Source: Lachnospiraceae bacterium
GTDB lineage: Bacteria; Bacillota; Clostridia; Lachnospirales; Lachnospiraceae
Length of the DNA: 64,000 nt
Reading direction: 5' to 3'
NCBI GenBank assembly: GCA_009911185.1
Contig: QXWW01000006.1
Coordinates: 62,001-126,000 of the forward strand
Both the position numbers and the translations under genes were made by a program. The notes under the pieces are model-generated. The model searched no databases, was not told the origin of the DNA, and saw only the letters and a program-made list of their open reading frames with translations. Within the stretch, counting starts at the first letter, position 1. Every line of letters begins with the position of its first letter. Positions 53,751 through 63,213 of the stretch are shown here, piece after piece.

Positions 53751-56204
53751 TTATGGCACTGGTCTTGCAACCATGACCAGGTTACGCTCCGGATAGTAAT
53801 ACCGCAGAGGTTTTTCCAGACGGTAGCCCCCGCCATAGTACATAGAAACATGATAAATGTTTTTGTAGCGTCCATTCGAATAGGGAGCTCTGAAAAACAG
53901 CAGGTCGCCGGGCCGCAGACTGGAAGCGCTGATTCCCCGGTAGGCGATGACCTTTCCGGTTTTTTCCATATAAGACGCCATTGAGGCGGCGGTAGGCGCC
54001 CAGGAGGGAATACCGCCTAAAAGACCGGTGTCGCAGCCGTAGGAACGGAACACCAGCGAGCTGCAGTCATAATAGCCGCTGCTCATTCTTCTCGCCTGGC
54101 TGTACCGGGAGCTGTACATGATATTATAACCGGTTTTGCAGGCGTTGATGGCACGCTGGGAAGCGACGCTTACCTGGAAGGTAAAGACGTTTCCATCAAC
54201 CGTTACGATGATATCGGCATTGCCGCCGCTATGAGCCGTTACCACACCGGTTTTGCTGACTGTGGCGACCGATTTTTTCTTTGAACGGTAACGGATCTGA
54301 CTTTGAGAAGAAACGCCGGACAGTTTAATTTTTGTAGTCTTTCCAGGGGCAATAGTTGCATAGCTGGTAGTCAGTTTGGGGTTGGTTACATAAACGGTGT
54401 GCTTAATGGTTTTGCCGTCCACATGGATGGCGACTGTAGATTTTCCGGTTGTATAACCGGCGGTGACAGTGCCGTCCTGACTTACAGTAACCAGAGAGCT
54501 TTTACCCGGTTTCCATGTAACGGTACTATTGGAGGTAAGTCCGGTCAGGGCAATTTTCTGCGTATGTCCCAAAGATACCACAGTCCGGGAATATTTTGTC
54601 CTGGGATTGGAGACTTTCACATTAGTCTTATATTCCTGGGAAGTTTCGTCTGCGTAGCTGACAATGGCGGTTATGGTTGCCGATCCTGTTCTCTTGCCAG
54701 TAACCGTTCCGGTGGTGGGATGAACAGAAACCGTATTGGGGTCGGAAGACTGCCAGACCGTGTTCACAATTGTGGTATCTGGCTTGTCCACGTGTTTTAA
54801 GGATAATTTTTGCCGGGTCTTGACCGCTATGGCCGCTTGCTGCTGAACAACTCCCGAACCGACAACTTTAATGGTGCAGCTTTGTTCGCCGCTTATCCAC
54901 TGATTATTCTGATAGACGCTGTAACGCGCCGTCAGAGTAGCGCTTCCGCTCTTGCGTGCTGTGATCTTGCAGCTATTTCCAGAGACGGATAAGTCGGCGA
55001 GGGAGTCGTCTGACAACTCAAAGGATACGGAGGTATCTGCAGAGGCGTTAGACAAATAAATGTCTGAGCTGCATCCTTTCATCAGTGTCTGGGAACTGCG
55101 GTTCAGCTTATAATTATTTCGGATAACCGTTACTTTGCAGGATTTTTTTGCGCCGGGAACGGAGGCGGTAATCGTGGCAGTTCCAGAATGCAAGCCAAGA
55201 ATCTTTCCTTTTTTGCTGACAGATACCACTTTCTTATCGGAAGAGCGGTAGGAGAGATTGCTGGCAGGATGCGCTTCTGCTCTTAACGCGTAATCATTGT
55301 CGGCAAAGATCGTGATTTCTTGCGCTTTCATTTTGACGGAAGGTTTTTTCACTGTGACCTTGCAGGATTTTTTCAGTCCGTTGCAGGTGGCAGTAATGGT
55401 AACTTTTCCCGTTTTCTTGGGCGTAACTTTGCCGGAGGCGTTTACCACGGCGATTTTTTTATTAGAAGATTTCCATTTGACGGCGCCTCCTGGCTTAGCG
55501 TCGGCTTTTAGGGTAATGGGATTGTTTAAATATACGGTCTTCGTCTGTTTTAAAGTCAGGGAGGCTTTTTCTATCGTGACCGTACAGGAAGCCGATACGC
55601 CGTTTGCAACGGCAGTAATGGTCACTGTGCCGTTTTTTTTGGGCGTAATGTTACCCTCAGAGTCGACTTCTGCAAGTTCAGAATCGGAGGAACTCCAGAG
55701 TATGGGAGCTGCCGGCTTAGCGTCGGCCGTTATCTGCCGGGTCTGCCCGGTATAAAGAGTAAGATTTGTATCGCTTAAGGTAAGCGTGTTTGCCACCGTA
55801 ATGGTGCAGGAGGCGGAGCCGGAAAGGACGCCGTTTTCCGTTTCCGCCAACGCCGTTGCGGTAATCACGGCTGTCCCCGCTTTGTGTGCAGTGACCACTC
55901 CCTGTTCTGATACGGAAGCAATATCGTTCTGGCTGGAGCTCCAGGTGAGCTTGACGGGAACGGAAAGAGGGCTTTCGTCGGTATTCAGAATGGAAGCAGT
56001 TAACTGCAGGGAAGATTGGGCATTGAGATTATATGTATTGTGTGTTAAATTTAATGTAAGGCTATTTTGAACGATTTGTTCCTGGGAAGACCCATCCGAA
56101 GAAATTTCAGAATCAGACGAAAAGTCGGCTGCCTGGGCGTTTATCGGAATCTCCAATAACATCAGGCAGCTAAGCAAAAGGGGAATCAGTTTTTTGCATT
56201 TCAT
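53751..56204 (-). CDS. Big2-repeat surface protein with C-terminal NlpC/P60 peptidase
   Basis: An 817-residue exported protein. Signal peptide ending in AQAA, then about eight Big2 Ig-like domains (recurrent VVTAHKAGTAVITATA-type ends, many with KKSCKVTVKKP), and from ~690 an NlpC/P60 domain with the catalytic Cys in YYDCSSLVF (about 713) and His in HVSMYYGGG. Such enzymes cut peptide stems of peptidoglycan, so this is a wall hydrolase held outside by Ig-like spacers. ATG 56204 has an AGGAGGC site; an upstream extension in frame has none. It is divergent from nrdD. Confidence 0.92.
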   Translation of the reverse strand: MKCKKLIPLLLSCLMLLEIPINAQAADFSSDSEISSDGSSQEQIVQNSLTLNLTHNTYNLNAQSSLQLTASILNTDESPLSVPVKLTWSSSQNDIASVSEQGVVTAHKAGTAVITATALAETENGVLSGSASCTITVANTLTLSDTNLTLYTGQTRQITADAKPAAPILWSSSDSELAEVDSEGNITPKKNGTVTITAVANGVSASCTVTIEKASLTLKQTKTVYLNNPITLKADAKPGGAVKWKSSNKKIAVVNASGKVTPKKTGKVTITATCNGLKKSCKVTVKKPSVKMKAQEITIFADNDYALRAEAHPASNLSYRSSDKKVVSVSKKGKILGLHSGTATITASVPGAKKSCKVTVIRNNYKLNRSSQTLMKGCSSDIYLSNASADTSVSFELSDDSLADLSVSGNSCKITARKSGSATLTARYSVYQNNQWISGEQSCTIKVVGSGVVQQQAAIAVKTRQKLSLKHVDKPDTTIVNTVWQSSDPNTVSVHPTTGTVTGKRTGSATITAIVSYADETSQEYKTNVKVSNPRTKYSRTVVSLGHTQKIALTGLTSNSTVTWKPGKSSLVTVSQDGTVTAGYTTGKSTVAIHVDGKTIKHTVYVTNPKLTTSYATIAPGKTTKIKLSGVSSQSQIRYRSKKKSVATVSKTGVVTAHSGGNADIIVTVDGNVFTFQVSVASQRAINACKTGYNIMYSSRYSQARRMSSGYYDCSSLVFRSYGCDTGLLGGIPSWAPTAASMASYMEKTGKVIAYRGISASSLRPGDLLFFRAPYSNGRYKNIYHVSMYYGGGYRLEKPLRYYYPERNLVMVARPVP

Positions 56205-56315
56205 GGTATATTTGCCTCCTGTGTAAAAATGTAGATTTATATTTATCATAATATTTTTTTTACATAGATGCAAGGATTATATTAAGCTATACGACAGAAA
56301 AATGTTTTTTTCGTC

Positions 56316-56344
56316 TTGCTTTTTTGAAAGGATAATAATATAAT
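56316..56344 (+). promoter_or_regulatory. Promoter of the nrdDG operon
   Basis: TTGCTT and TATAAT are separated by 17 bp, 66 bp before the nrdD start. I do not see a convincing pair of NrdR boxes. Confidence 0.6.
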
Positions 56345-56410
56345 AGTTGAGCACATTTAGTGTAGAAATGTTGAAGCGGCACAAGATTTAGTTATTTCGG
56401 AGGAGATATC

Positions 56411-58573
56411 ATGAAAATTATCAAAAGAAGCGGTAAGGAAGCCGGATTCGACGGGAGTAAAATTGTGGATGCAGTTGCTAAGGCAAATCAGGAAGTGGCA
56501 GAGAGCGACAGACTGTCAAAGGAGCAGGTAGAGGCAATTGCACAGCGTATTTCAGAAATCTGCGGAACTATGGACCGAATCTATAATGTAGAAGAGATTC
56601 AGGACATGGTGGAAAATGAAATTATGGGGTACAAAGCCTTTGAAGTGGCAAGAAAATATATTACCTACCGCTATAAGCGCGCCCTGGTGCGTAAATCTAA
56701 TTCAACGGACCAGCAGATTTTGAGTCTGATTGAATGTAATAATGAAGAAATTAAACAGGAAAATTCCAATAAAAATCCCATTGTGAACAGTGTGCAGCGA
56801 GATTATATGGCTGGTGAGGTCAGCAAGGATATTACGAAACGGTTCTTACTGCCGGAAAAGATTGTCCGCGCCCATGAGGAGGGAATCATTCATTTTCATG
56901 ACGCAGATTATTTTGCGCAGCATATGCATAACTGCTGTCTGGTAAATCTTGAGGACATGCTTCAGAATGGAACGGTAATCAGTGAAACCATGATTGAACG
57001 TCCCAAGAGTTTTTCTACGGCATGTAATGTGGCAACCCAGGCGATTGCGCAGATTGCAAGCTCCCAGTACGGGGGACAGAGCATTACCCTGTCTCATCTT
57101 GCGCCGTTTGTAGATGTGAGCCGTCAGAAGCTCAGGAAAGTTGTGCGGCGGGAATTTATGGCGGCAGGACTGCCGTTGGTGGAGGAAAAAGTCAATGAAG
57201 TTGCGGAAATGCGCGTGAAGGAGGAGATCCGCCGGGGCGTCCAGATGATTCAGTATCAGGTAATTACTTTAATGACGACCAATGGGCAGGCGCCTTTTGT
57301 GACCGTCTTTATGTATTTGAATGAGGTGGAGGAAGGCAGGCTTCGCGATGACCTTGCCATGGTAATTAAAGAGATGCTGCTGCAGAGGATGCAGGGTGTC
57401 AAGAACGAGAAAGGCGTTTATATCACGCCGGCATTTCCAAAACTAATTTATGTTTTGGAGGAAAATAATGTACGTCGGAACAGCCGTTATTGGGAGCTGA
57501 CCAGACTGGCGGCCAAATGTACGGCAAAACGCATGGTGCCGGATTATATTTCTGAGAAAATCATGAAAGAAAATAAAGAAGGAAATTGTTATCCCTGCAT
57601 GGGCTGCCGCTCTTTTCTCACTGTATACCGGGATGAAAATCAGAATCCTAAATTTTACGGCCGCTTTAATCAGGGAGTGGTGACTTTGAATCTGGTTGAC
57701 GTTGCCTGCTCCTCCGGGAAAGATATTGATAAATTCTGGGAAATATTTGATGAGCGTCTGAATTTGTGCAGAGAGGCGTTAATGCTCAGGCATGAACGCC
57801 TGAAAGGAACACTGTCGGATGTTGCGCCTATTTTATGGCAATATGGGGCTTTGGCGCGCCTGAAAAAAGGAGAGGTGATAGACGAGCTTTTGTATCATGG
57901 GTATTCTACCATTTCTCTGGGGTATGCCGGGCTTTGTGAATGCGTGCGTTATATGACGGGAGTATCGCATACAGATCCGGCGGCTACGCCATTTGCGCTG
58001 GAAATCATGGAATATATGAATCAGGCATGTAAAAAGTGGGCGGATGAGACAGATATTGCCTTCAGCCTGTACGGCACTCCGCTGGAGTCTACCACTTATA
58101 AATTTGCCCAGTGCCTGCAGCGGCGTTTTGGGGTAATTGCGGGAGTGACAGACCGGAATTATATTACGAACAGTTATCATATTCATGTGACGGAAGAGAT
58201 TGACGCTTTCCGCAAGCTGACCTTTGAAGCGCAGTTCCAGAAATTATCCCCGGGCGGCGCAGTCAGCTATGTGGAAGTACCGAATATGCAGGGGAATATT
58301 GATGCGGTGCTTACGGTGATGCAGCATATTTATGAGAATATCATGTATGGTGAATTAAATACCAAGAGCGATTATTGTCAGGTATGCGGTTATGAAGGAG
58401 AAATTAAGATTGTTTCTGACCGGCATGGCAAGCTGGTGTGGGAATGTCCCAATTGCCGGAACCAGGATGAAGATAAGATGAACGTTGCCCGCCGGACCTG
58501 CGGATATATTGGAACGCAGTTCTGGAATCAGGGAAGGACGCAGGAAATACAGGAAAGGGTATTGCATCTGTAA
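56411..58573 (+). CDS. nrdD: Anaerobic ribonucleoside-triphosphate reductase
   Basis: A 720-residue class III ribonucleotide reductase. N-terminal ATP-cone (MKIIKRSGKEAGFDGSKIVD), glycyl-radical barrel, C-terminal zinc site (CQVCGYEG...CPNC) and glycyl-radical loop RRTCGYIGTQFW near the end. It makes deoxyribonucleotides from NTPs without oxygen. An AGGAGATATC site precedes ATG 56411. The stop overlaps nrdG (TAATG). It implies anaerobic growth. Confidence 0.97.
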   Translation: MKIIKRSGKEAGFDGSKIVDAVAKANQEVAESDRLSKEQVEAIAQRISEICGTMDRIYNVEEIQDMVENEIMGYKAFEVARKYITYRYKRALVRKSNSTDQQILSLIECNNEEIKQENSNKNPIVNSVQRDYMAGEVSKDITKRFLLPEKIVRAHEEGIIHFHDADYFAQHMHNCCLVNLEDMLQNGTVISETMIERPKSFSTACNVATQAIAQIASSQYGGQSITLSHLAPFVDVSRQKLRKVVRREFMAAGLPLVEEKVNEVAEMRVKEEIRRGVQMIQYQVITLMTTNGQAPFVTVFMYLNEVEEGRLRDDLAMVIKEMLLQRMQGVKNEKGVYITPAFPKLIYVLEENNVRRNSRYWELTRLAAKCTAKRMVPDYISEKIMKENKEGNCYPCMGCRSFLTVYRDENQNPKFYGRFNQGVVTLNLVDVACSSGKDIDKFWEIFDERLNLCREALMLRHERLKGTLSDVAPILWQYGALARLKKGEVIDELLYHGYSTISLGYAGLCECVRYMTGVSHTDPAATPFALEIMEYMNQACKKWADETDIAFSLYGTPLESTTYKFAQCLQRRFGVIAGVTDRNYITNSYHIHVTEEIDAFRKLTFEAQFQKLSPGGAVSYVEVPNMQGNIDAVLTVMQHIYENIMYGELNTKSDYCQVCGYEGEIKIVSDRHGKLVWECPNCRNQDEDKMNVARRTCGYIGTQFWNQGRTQEIQERVLHL

Positions 58574-59106
58574 TGAATTATGGAGAAATAAAAAAGACGG
58601 ACGTTGCCAATGGGCCGGGGGTGAGGGTTTCTCTGTTTGTGTCAGGCTGCAGTCATCATTGCAGAGGATGTTTCAACTCAGAAACATGGGATTTTTCATA
58701 CGGACAGGAATTTACACCTGAAACAGAAGAGGCATTGCTAAAGTTGCTGCGTCCCGGCCACATCGCCGGACTGACTTTACTGGGTGGAGAACCCTTTGAA
58801 CCTTCTAATCAGCGGGCGCTGCTGCCCTTTCTCAAGAAAGTCAGGGAAAGCTATCCGCAAAAGACCATTTGGTGTTATACGGGTTATCTGTTGGATCAGG
58901 AGTTGTGGAAGGAGAGCCGCGCCAGATGCGAGGTTACGGACGAGTTGCTGTCTGTGATTGACGTGCTGGTGGACGGTGAATTTAAACAGGAACAGAGAAA
59001 TATTTCTCTTCGTTTCCGGGGTTCTGAGAATCAAAGGCTGATCGATGTGCAAAAGAGTATAAAACATGGTAAAATATGTTTCGCGGATATCAGCGGAGAA
59101 GCTTAA
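58573..59106 (+). CDS. nrdG: Anaerobic ribonucleotide reductase activating protein
   Basis: A 177-residue radical SAM enzyme with the cluster motif CSHHCRGC (Cys26, Cys30, Cys33) and GGEPFEP for SAM binding. It uses SAM and a 4Fe-4S cluster to put the glycyl radical on NrdD, with which it is translationally coupled. Confidence 0.96.
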   Translation: MNYGEIKKTDVANGPGVRVSLFVSGCSHHCRGCFNSETWDFSYGQEFTPETEEALLKLLRPGHIAGLTLLGGEPFEPSNQRALLPFLKKVRESYPQKTIWCYTGYLLDQELWKESRARCEVTDELLSVIDVLVDGEFKQEQRNISLRFRGSENQRLIDVQKSIKHGKICFADISGEA

Positions 59107-59185
59107 GAAAAGAATAAGAAAATATTTGCAAAATATCATATCTTTTGCAGGCAGCAGGAGATAAAATAGAAAAGGAAAACAAAAT

Positions 59186-59581
59186 ATGAAATTAGAGGAT
59201 AAGTATTGGGGAAAAGAATACTATAAGATAATGTTAGTGAGCCTTGCGCCGGATAAATGCAATATTTTAAAGGGAGCAGATGAGGAGAAGAGGCTGGCTG
59301 AGATTCTTCAGGATGATTATAGTATCAGCAGATATGAAAAAATGATCCGGCTTGTAGTAAAAGAAAAAGTAGCGCAGGAAGATCAGGATTTTTGCTTTCA
59401 TCTGTTTTCCCTGGATTTTCTAAAAGAAGCATTTGAAAACGGACAGGACAAAGTGACGGGTTCTTACCTCAGGAGCATACAGGGAAAGATGCAGAAAGTC
59501 TTTGTGTCTATTTATCCTCGAAAGATGACCAGACAAAGGAAGCTGGAGGAATTTATGATTTATGTGACCAGCCAGGGATAG
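59186..59581 (+). CDS. Unrecognised 131-residue protein
   Basis: No family recognised. A soluble, charged, mainly helical protein (LAEILQDDYSISRYEKMIRL; LDFLKEAFENGQDKV) with a basic C-terminal part (YPRKMTRQRKLEEFMIYV) and three scattered cysteines that form no motif. The site before ATG 59186, GAAAAGGAAAAC, is reasonable. It lies 79 bp after nrdG and 34 bp before the transpeptidase gene, so it may share the transcript with one or both. Codon use is normal for the region. Confidence 0.6.
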   Translation: MKLEDKYWGKEYYKIMLVSLAPDKCNILKGADEEKRLAEILQDDYSISRYEKMIRLVVKEKVAQEDQDFCFHLFSLDFLKEAFENGQDKVTGSYLRSIQGKMQKVFVSIYPRKMTRQRKLEEFMIYVTSQG

Positions 59582-59615
59582 AATTTATGTAATTATGAGA
59601 GATTGAGGGATGGAT

Positions 59616-61106
59616 ATGCGAAGAAGAAAACAGAGAAGAAAACAGAAGATTATCATGGTAAGCGTTTCAGGAGCGTTTTTACTATTGGCAGCGCTATATC
59701 TCTTTATGGGATATTATTTCAGCAGCCATTTTTTCTTCGGAACCAAAATCAACGGCTGGAAGGTAGGCGGTATGGATTTATCCAGCGCTGAGCAAAAAGT
59801 GGGAGATGGCGTAGAAGATTATCTTCTGACTGTTTTCGACCGGGAAGGAGAGAAGCATCATGTGTACGGAGCGGATATCGGCTGCAGTTACGTGCCGGAC
59901 GGTTCTGTCGAGAAGCTGCTCAAGCAGCAGGAACCTTTCCAGTGGCCGGCCAGGCTGTTTCATCCTCAGAAAGCGGATGTGCCCATCACTATGGAGTACG
60001 AGGAAGAATTGATTTCCAAGGCAGTGTCCGCCCTCGACTGTTTTCGTAAAGAAAATATAACAGAACCGGAAAATGCCCGCATAGAATTGGGGGAAGATGG
60101 TTATTACATAGAGCCGGAGATTCCCGGAAACCATATGATTTATGAGAATGTGCTTGCTAAGGTGCAGCAGGCGGTGTCTGCGGGAGACACTTCCGTGCAG
60201 CTTACAGATGAAGACTATATAAAACCGGAGTATACCCGTGAGAGCAAAGAAATCATTCAGGTGATGGACCGGATAACCGCTTATGAGAACGCTGAGATTA
60301 ATTATCAGATCAAAGATTATGAAGAGAAACTGGATAAAAAGCAGATTCGTGAATTTTTGCAGGTGGAGGGCTTTTCTGTCGCATTAATAGAAGAAAAGAT
60401 CGAGGCATATGTTCAGGGGCTTGCCAGTAAATACAATACTTATGCAGACGTACGTTCCTTTCAGACTTCCTCCGGCGATACGATAGAGATTGGCGGCGGT
60501 GATTACGGCTGGATTGTTGACAAACCCAAAGAGTTTGAGCAGATAAAGGCTGATTTGGAGGCGGGGAAGCCGGTAAACAGAGAGCCGCTTTATTCTCAAC
60601 GGCCTTTCGTGGAAGGGAAGGACGATATTGGAAATACATATGTGGAGATTGATTATACCAAACAGCACCTTTGGTATTATGAGAATGGTGAGCTGGTGGT
60701 AGAGAGTGATATTGTGACAGGAAACATCAGCAGGAATAACGGTTCTCCGGACGGAGTATTCAAGATTGTATACAAAGACAGCCCGGCAGTCCTGAAAGGG
60801 GAAGATTATGAATCGGATGTGACATATTTTATGCCTTTCGCTTATAATGTGGGGATTCATGACGCTTCCTGGAGAAATGGAAAATTTGGCGGTGAAATTT
60901 ATAAGAGCAGCGGTTCGCACGGCTGTATCAACGCTCCGCTTGAGGTAGCGCAGAAAATATATGAAACTATTAAAGTAGGTACGCCGGTCATTGCTTTTTA
61001 CCGGGAGCCGGTGGAGCTGTCGGCGGAAAACGCGAAGATTTCCAATGCGTTTTCTTATGTAGATCCGGAGAAGAAGGCTTCCGAGGGACAGCCGCCTGCA
61101 GAATAG
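59616..61106 (+). CDS. L,D-transpeptidase (YkuD) with peptidoglycan-binding domain
   Basis: A 496-residue protein: basic cytoplasmic tail, one membrane helix (about 12-32), two putative peptidoglycan-binding-4 type domains (about 55-330), and a C-terminal YkuD domain whose catalytic motif is SGSHGCINAP (Cys near 436) with the upstream HDASW. It forms 3-3 cross-links or anchors proteins to peptidoglycan and is insensitive to most beta-lactams. The start is ATG 59616 with GAGGG six bases upstream; ATG 59610 would have no spacing. Confidence 0.92.
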   Translation: MRRRKQRRKQKIIMVSVSGAFLLLAALYLFMGYYFSSHFFFGTKINGWKVGGMDLSSAEQKVGDGVEDYLLTVFDREGEKHHVYGADIGCSYVPDGSVEKLLKQQEPFQWPARLFHPQKADVPITMEYEEELISKAVSALDCFRKENITEPENARIELGEDGYYIEPEIPGNHMIYENVLAKVQQAVSAGDTSVQLTDEDYIKPEYTRESKEIIQVMDRITAYENAEINYQIKDYEEKLDKKQIREFLQVEGFSVALIEEKIEAYVQGLASKYNTYADVRSFQTSSGDTIEIGGGDYGWIVDKPKEFEQIKADLEAGKPVNREPLYSQRPFVEGKDDIGNTYVEIDYTKQHLWYYENGELVVESDIVTGNISRNNGSPDGVFKIVYKDSPAVLKGEDYESDVTYFMPFAYNVGIHDASWRNGKFGGEIYKSSGSHGCINAPLEVAQKIYETIKVGTPVIAFYREPVELSAENAKISNAFSYVDPEKKASEGQPPAE

Positions 61107-61148
61107 GCAGAGCCTTATGGATGCCACCAGGAAAAGGGAGAGCGGGAA

Positions 61149-62162
61149 ATGGATATTTATGGAACGATTGGCCCGGCGTGTGCTGATATTAGAAGCCTGA
61201 CAGAGATGTTTCGCCAGGGTATGACGGGAATGCGGTTAAACCTGTCCCATACGGGACTGTCAGCCTGTGGTTCCTGGACAGGTAAAATAAGAAAAGCAGC
61301 TGAAGCTGTGGGTATTTGCCCGCAGCTTCTCGTTGATTTGCAGGGACCGGAACTGCGTATTGGAAGTTTAAAATATCCCCGGAAACTGCAGGAAAAATCG
61401 AAAATTATGTTAAAATCTCAAAAAGGGAATGAAATGTTGGAAGAAGAATCTGTGCCCGTGCCGAAACAGGTTTTTTCTGTGTCAGAGCCAGGGCAGCAAA
61501 TATTGGTGGATGATGGAAAAATCCTTTTGACGGTGGAAGAGACTGGCACAGAACGGATGATTTGTGCGGTGAACCGGGGAGGCATCCTCACCTCCAGAAA
61601 AAGTATTGCAATTCCCGGTGTGGAGCTGCAGCTTCCCACTTTGACGGAAAGTGACCGGGAGAATATCCGGGCGGCGAAAGCATATGGCGTTACAGGGGTT
61701 ATGCTGCCCTTTGTACGTTCTGCCAGGGATTTGCAGATTTTAAAACAGGAACTAGAGGATGCCAGGACGGGAGAAATGAACATATTTGCGAAAATTGAGA
61801 ATATGGATGGAGTGAGAAATCTGAAAACTTTTTTACCCTATGCGGATCAGATTGTGATTGCAAGAGGGGATCTTGGCAATTCCATGGCTTTGTGGGAGCT
61901 TCCGGCAGTTCAGGCGGAAATTGCAAAAGTCTGCAGAGAGGAAGGCAAACCTTTTATGGTGGTAACACAGATGCTCGCTTCCATGGAGAACAGCAGAGTA
62001 CCCACCCGCGCAGAAGTTTCAGATATTTTCCAGGCGGTTTCCCAGGGAGCCTCCAGCGTGATGGTGACAGGAGAAACAGCGTCCGGAAAATATCCAGTGG
62101 AAGCCGTAAAGTATCTTTGCCGGACGGTGGAGAGCGCGCAGAGATATCTCACAGGTAAATAA
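61149..62162 (+). CDS. Pyruvate kinase-like protein lacking the C-terminal domain
   Basis: A 337-residue homologue of pyruvate kinase covering only the TIM barrel and B domain; normal enzymes are about 470-585. It keeps the catalytic Lys in FAKIEN (Lys215), a metal-site ARGDLGN (normally ARGDLGVE), TQMLASM and TGETASGKYP. It departs at RLNLSHTG (normally RLNFSHG) and has no allosteric C-terminal domain. It may be a paralogue with another substrate; a full-length enzyme would be expected elsewhere. A GGGAGAGCGGGAA site precedes ATG 61149. It stops 8 bp before the convergent methyltransferase gene. Confidence 0.82.
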   Translation: MDIYGTIGPACADIRSLTEMFRQGMTGMRLNLSHTGLSACGSWTGKIRKAAEAVGICPQLLVDLQGPELRIGSLKYPRKLQEKSKIMLKSQKGNEMLEEESVPVPKQVFSVSEPGQQILVDDGKILLTVEETGTERMICAVNRGGILTSRKSIAIPGVELQLPTLTESDRENIRAAKAYGVTGVMLPFVRSARDLQILKQELEDARTGEMNIFAKIENMDGVRNLKTFLPYADQIVIARGDLGNSMALWELPAVQAEIAKVCREEGKPFMVVTQMLASMENSRVPTRAEVSDIFQAVSQGASSVMVTGETASGKYPVEAVKYLCRTVESAQRYLTGK

Positions 62163-62169
62163 AACCACT

Positions 62170-63036
62170 TTATGTTTCAGAGGTTTCCCATCTTCCGCTG
62201 GCGCCGCAGGGGAGCGCCAGTCCATTTGAGGATACGGGAAGACCGATTTCCTGCGCGTTTATAATGCCTTTAAATTTCCGAAGTTCTGTCCCCAGCATAT
62301 AGGCGAGGACGGCAGGCTGAAGGCCGGTAGTATAAGAATTGATCAGGAAAAACAACGGTTTGTCCGAAAGAAGTCGGGTGCAGAGCTTCACCAGCGGATA
62401 GACGGCGTCTTCGATTTTCCAGATTTCTCCTTTTGGCCCTCTGCCATAAGAAGGGGGATCCATGATAATGGCGTCATAGTGATTGCCGCGACGGATTTCC
62501 CGCTCTACAAATTTCACACAGTCGTCCACAATCCAGCGGATGGGAGCCTTTTCAAGGTGAGAAGCAATCGCGTTTTCTTTTGCCCAGGTTACCATGCCTT
62601 TGGAGGCGTCTACATGCGTGACGTTTGCACCTGCCGCCGCCGCTGCGAGGGTAGCGCCTCCGGTATAGGCGAAGAGATTTAATACTTTAACCGGACGTTT
62701 TGCCTGACGTATCTTTTTGCCGAACCAATCCCAGTTTACTGCTTGTTCTGGAAATAATCCGGTATGTTTGAAGCTGAAAGGCTTCAGGTGGAAAGTGAGA
62801 GCGTCGTAATGAAGATCCCATTGCTGCGGCAGGTCAAAAAATTCCCATTCGCCGCCGCCCTTTTTACTGCGGTGATAATGCCCGTTCTTTTTTCTCCATC
62901 CCGGATGCTTTTGGGGAGTATTCCAAATTACCTGGGGGTCCGGTCTTACTAATAGATAATCTGCCCAGCGTTCCAGTTTTTCTCCGTTTGAGCAGTCAAT
63001 GACTTCATATTCTTTCCAGTTGTCTGCAATCCACAT
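62170..63036 (-). CDS. SAM-dependent methyltransferase (RlmI/RlmK-like)
   Basis: A 288-residue class I methyltransferase with motif I VLNLFAYTGGATLAAAAAGA, acidic motif HVDASKGMV, and catalytic-region motif DPPSYGRG. This matches the RlmI/RlmK family that methylates rRNA cytosine or guanine, but without an N-terminal PUA domain. ATG 63036 follows GAAAGGAATAACC. The exact rRNA position is not assigned. Confidence 0.88.
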   Translation of the reverse strand: MWIADNWKEYEVIDCSNGEKLERWADYLLVRPDPQVIWNTPQKHPGWRKKNGHYHRSKKGGGEWEFFDLPQQWDLHYDALTFHLKPFSFKHTGLFPEQAVNWDWFGKKIRQAKRPVKVLNLFAYTGGATLAAAAAGANVTHVDASKGMVTWAKENAIASHLEKAPIRWIVDDCVKFVEREIRRGNHYDAIIMDPPSYGRGPKGEIWKIEDAVYPLVKLCTRLLSDKPLFFLINSYTTGLQPAVLAYMLGTELRKFKGIINAQEIGLPVSSNGLALPCGASGRWETSET

Positions 63037-63120
63037 TGGTTATTCCTTTCTTCTAAGTAAGCAATCATAATCTTTTGGTTTTTCGTATATCAGCAAATAT
63101 TATATCCCAGGTAAAAAATA

Positions 63121-63174
63121 CCGTCAACTGAATTGACGGCTGCTCTTGCAATAAAAACAGGAATTGCGTATAAT
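63121..63174 (+). promoter_or_regulatory. Promoter of lgt with an adjoining palindrome
   Basis: TTGCAA (63146-63151) and TATAAT (63169-63174) are separated by 17 bp. Just upstream is a perfect inverted repeat CCGTCAA-N5-TTGACGG (63121-63139), placed where an operator could act. Confidence 0.65.
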
Positions 63175-63213
63175 CGAACCGTACAGAAAATTATAAAGAG
63201 GAAGGAAAAGAAA

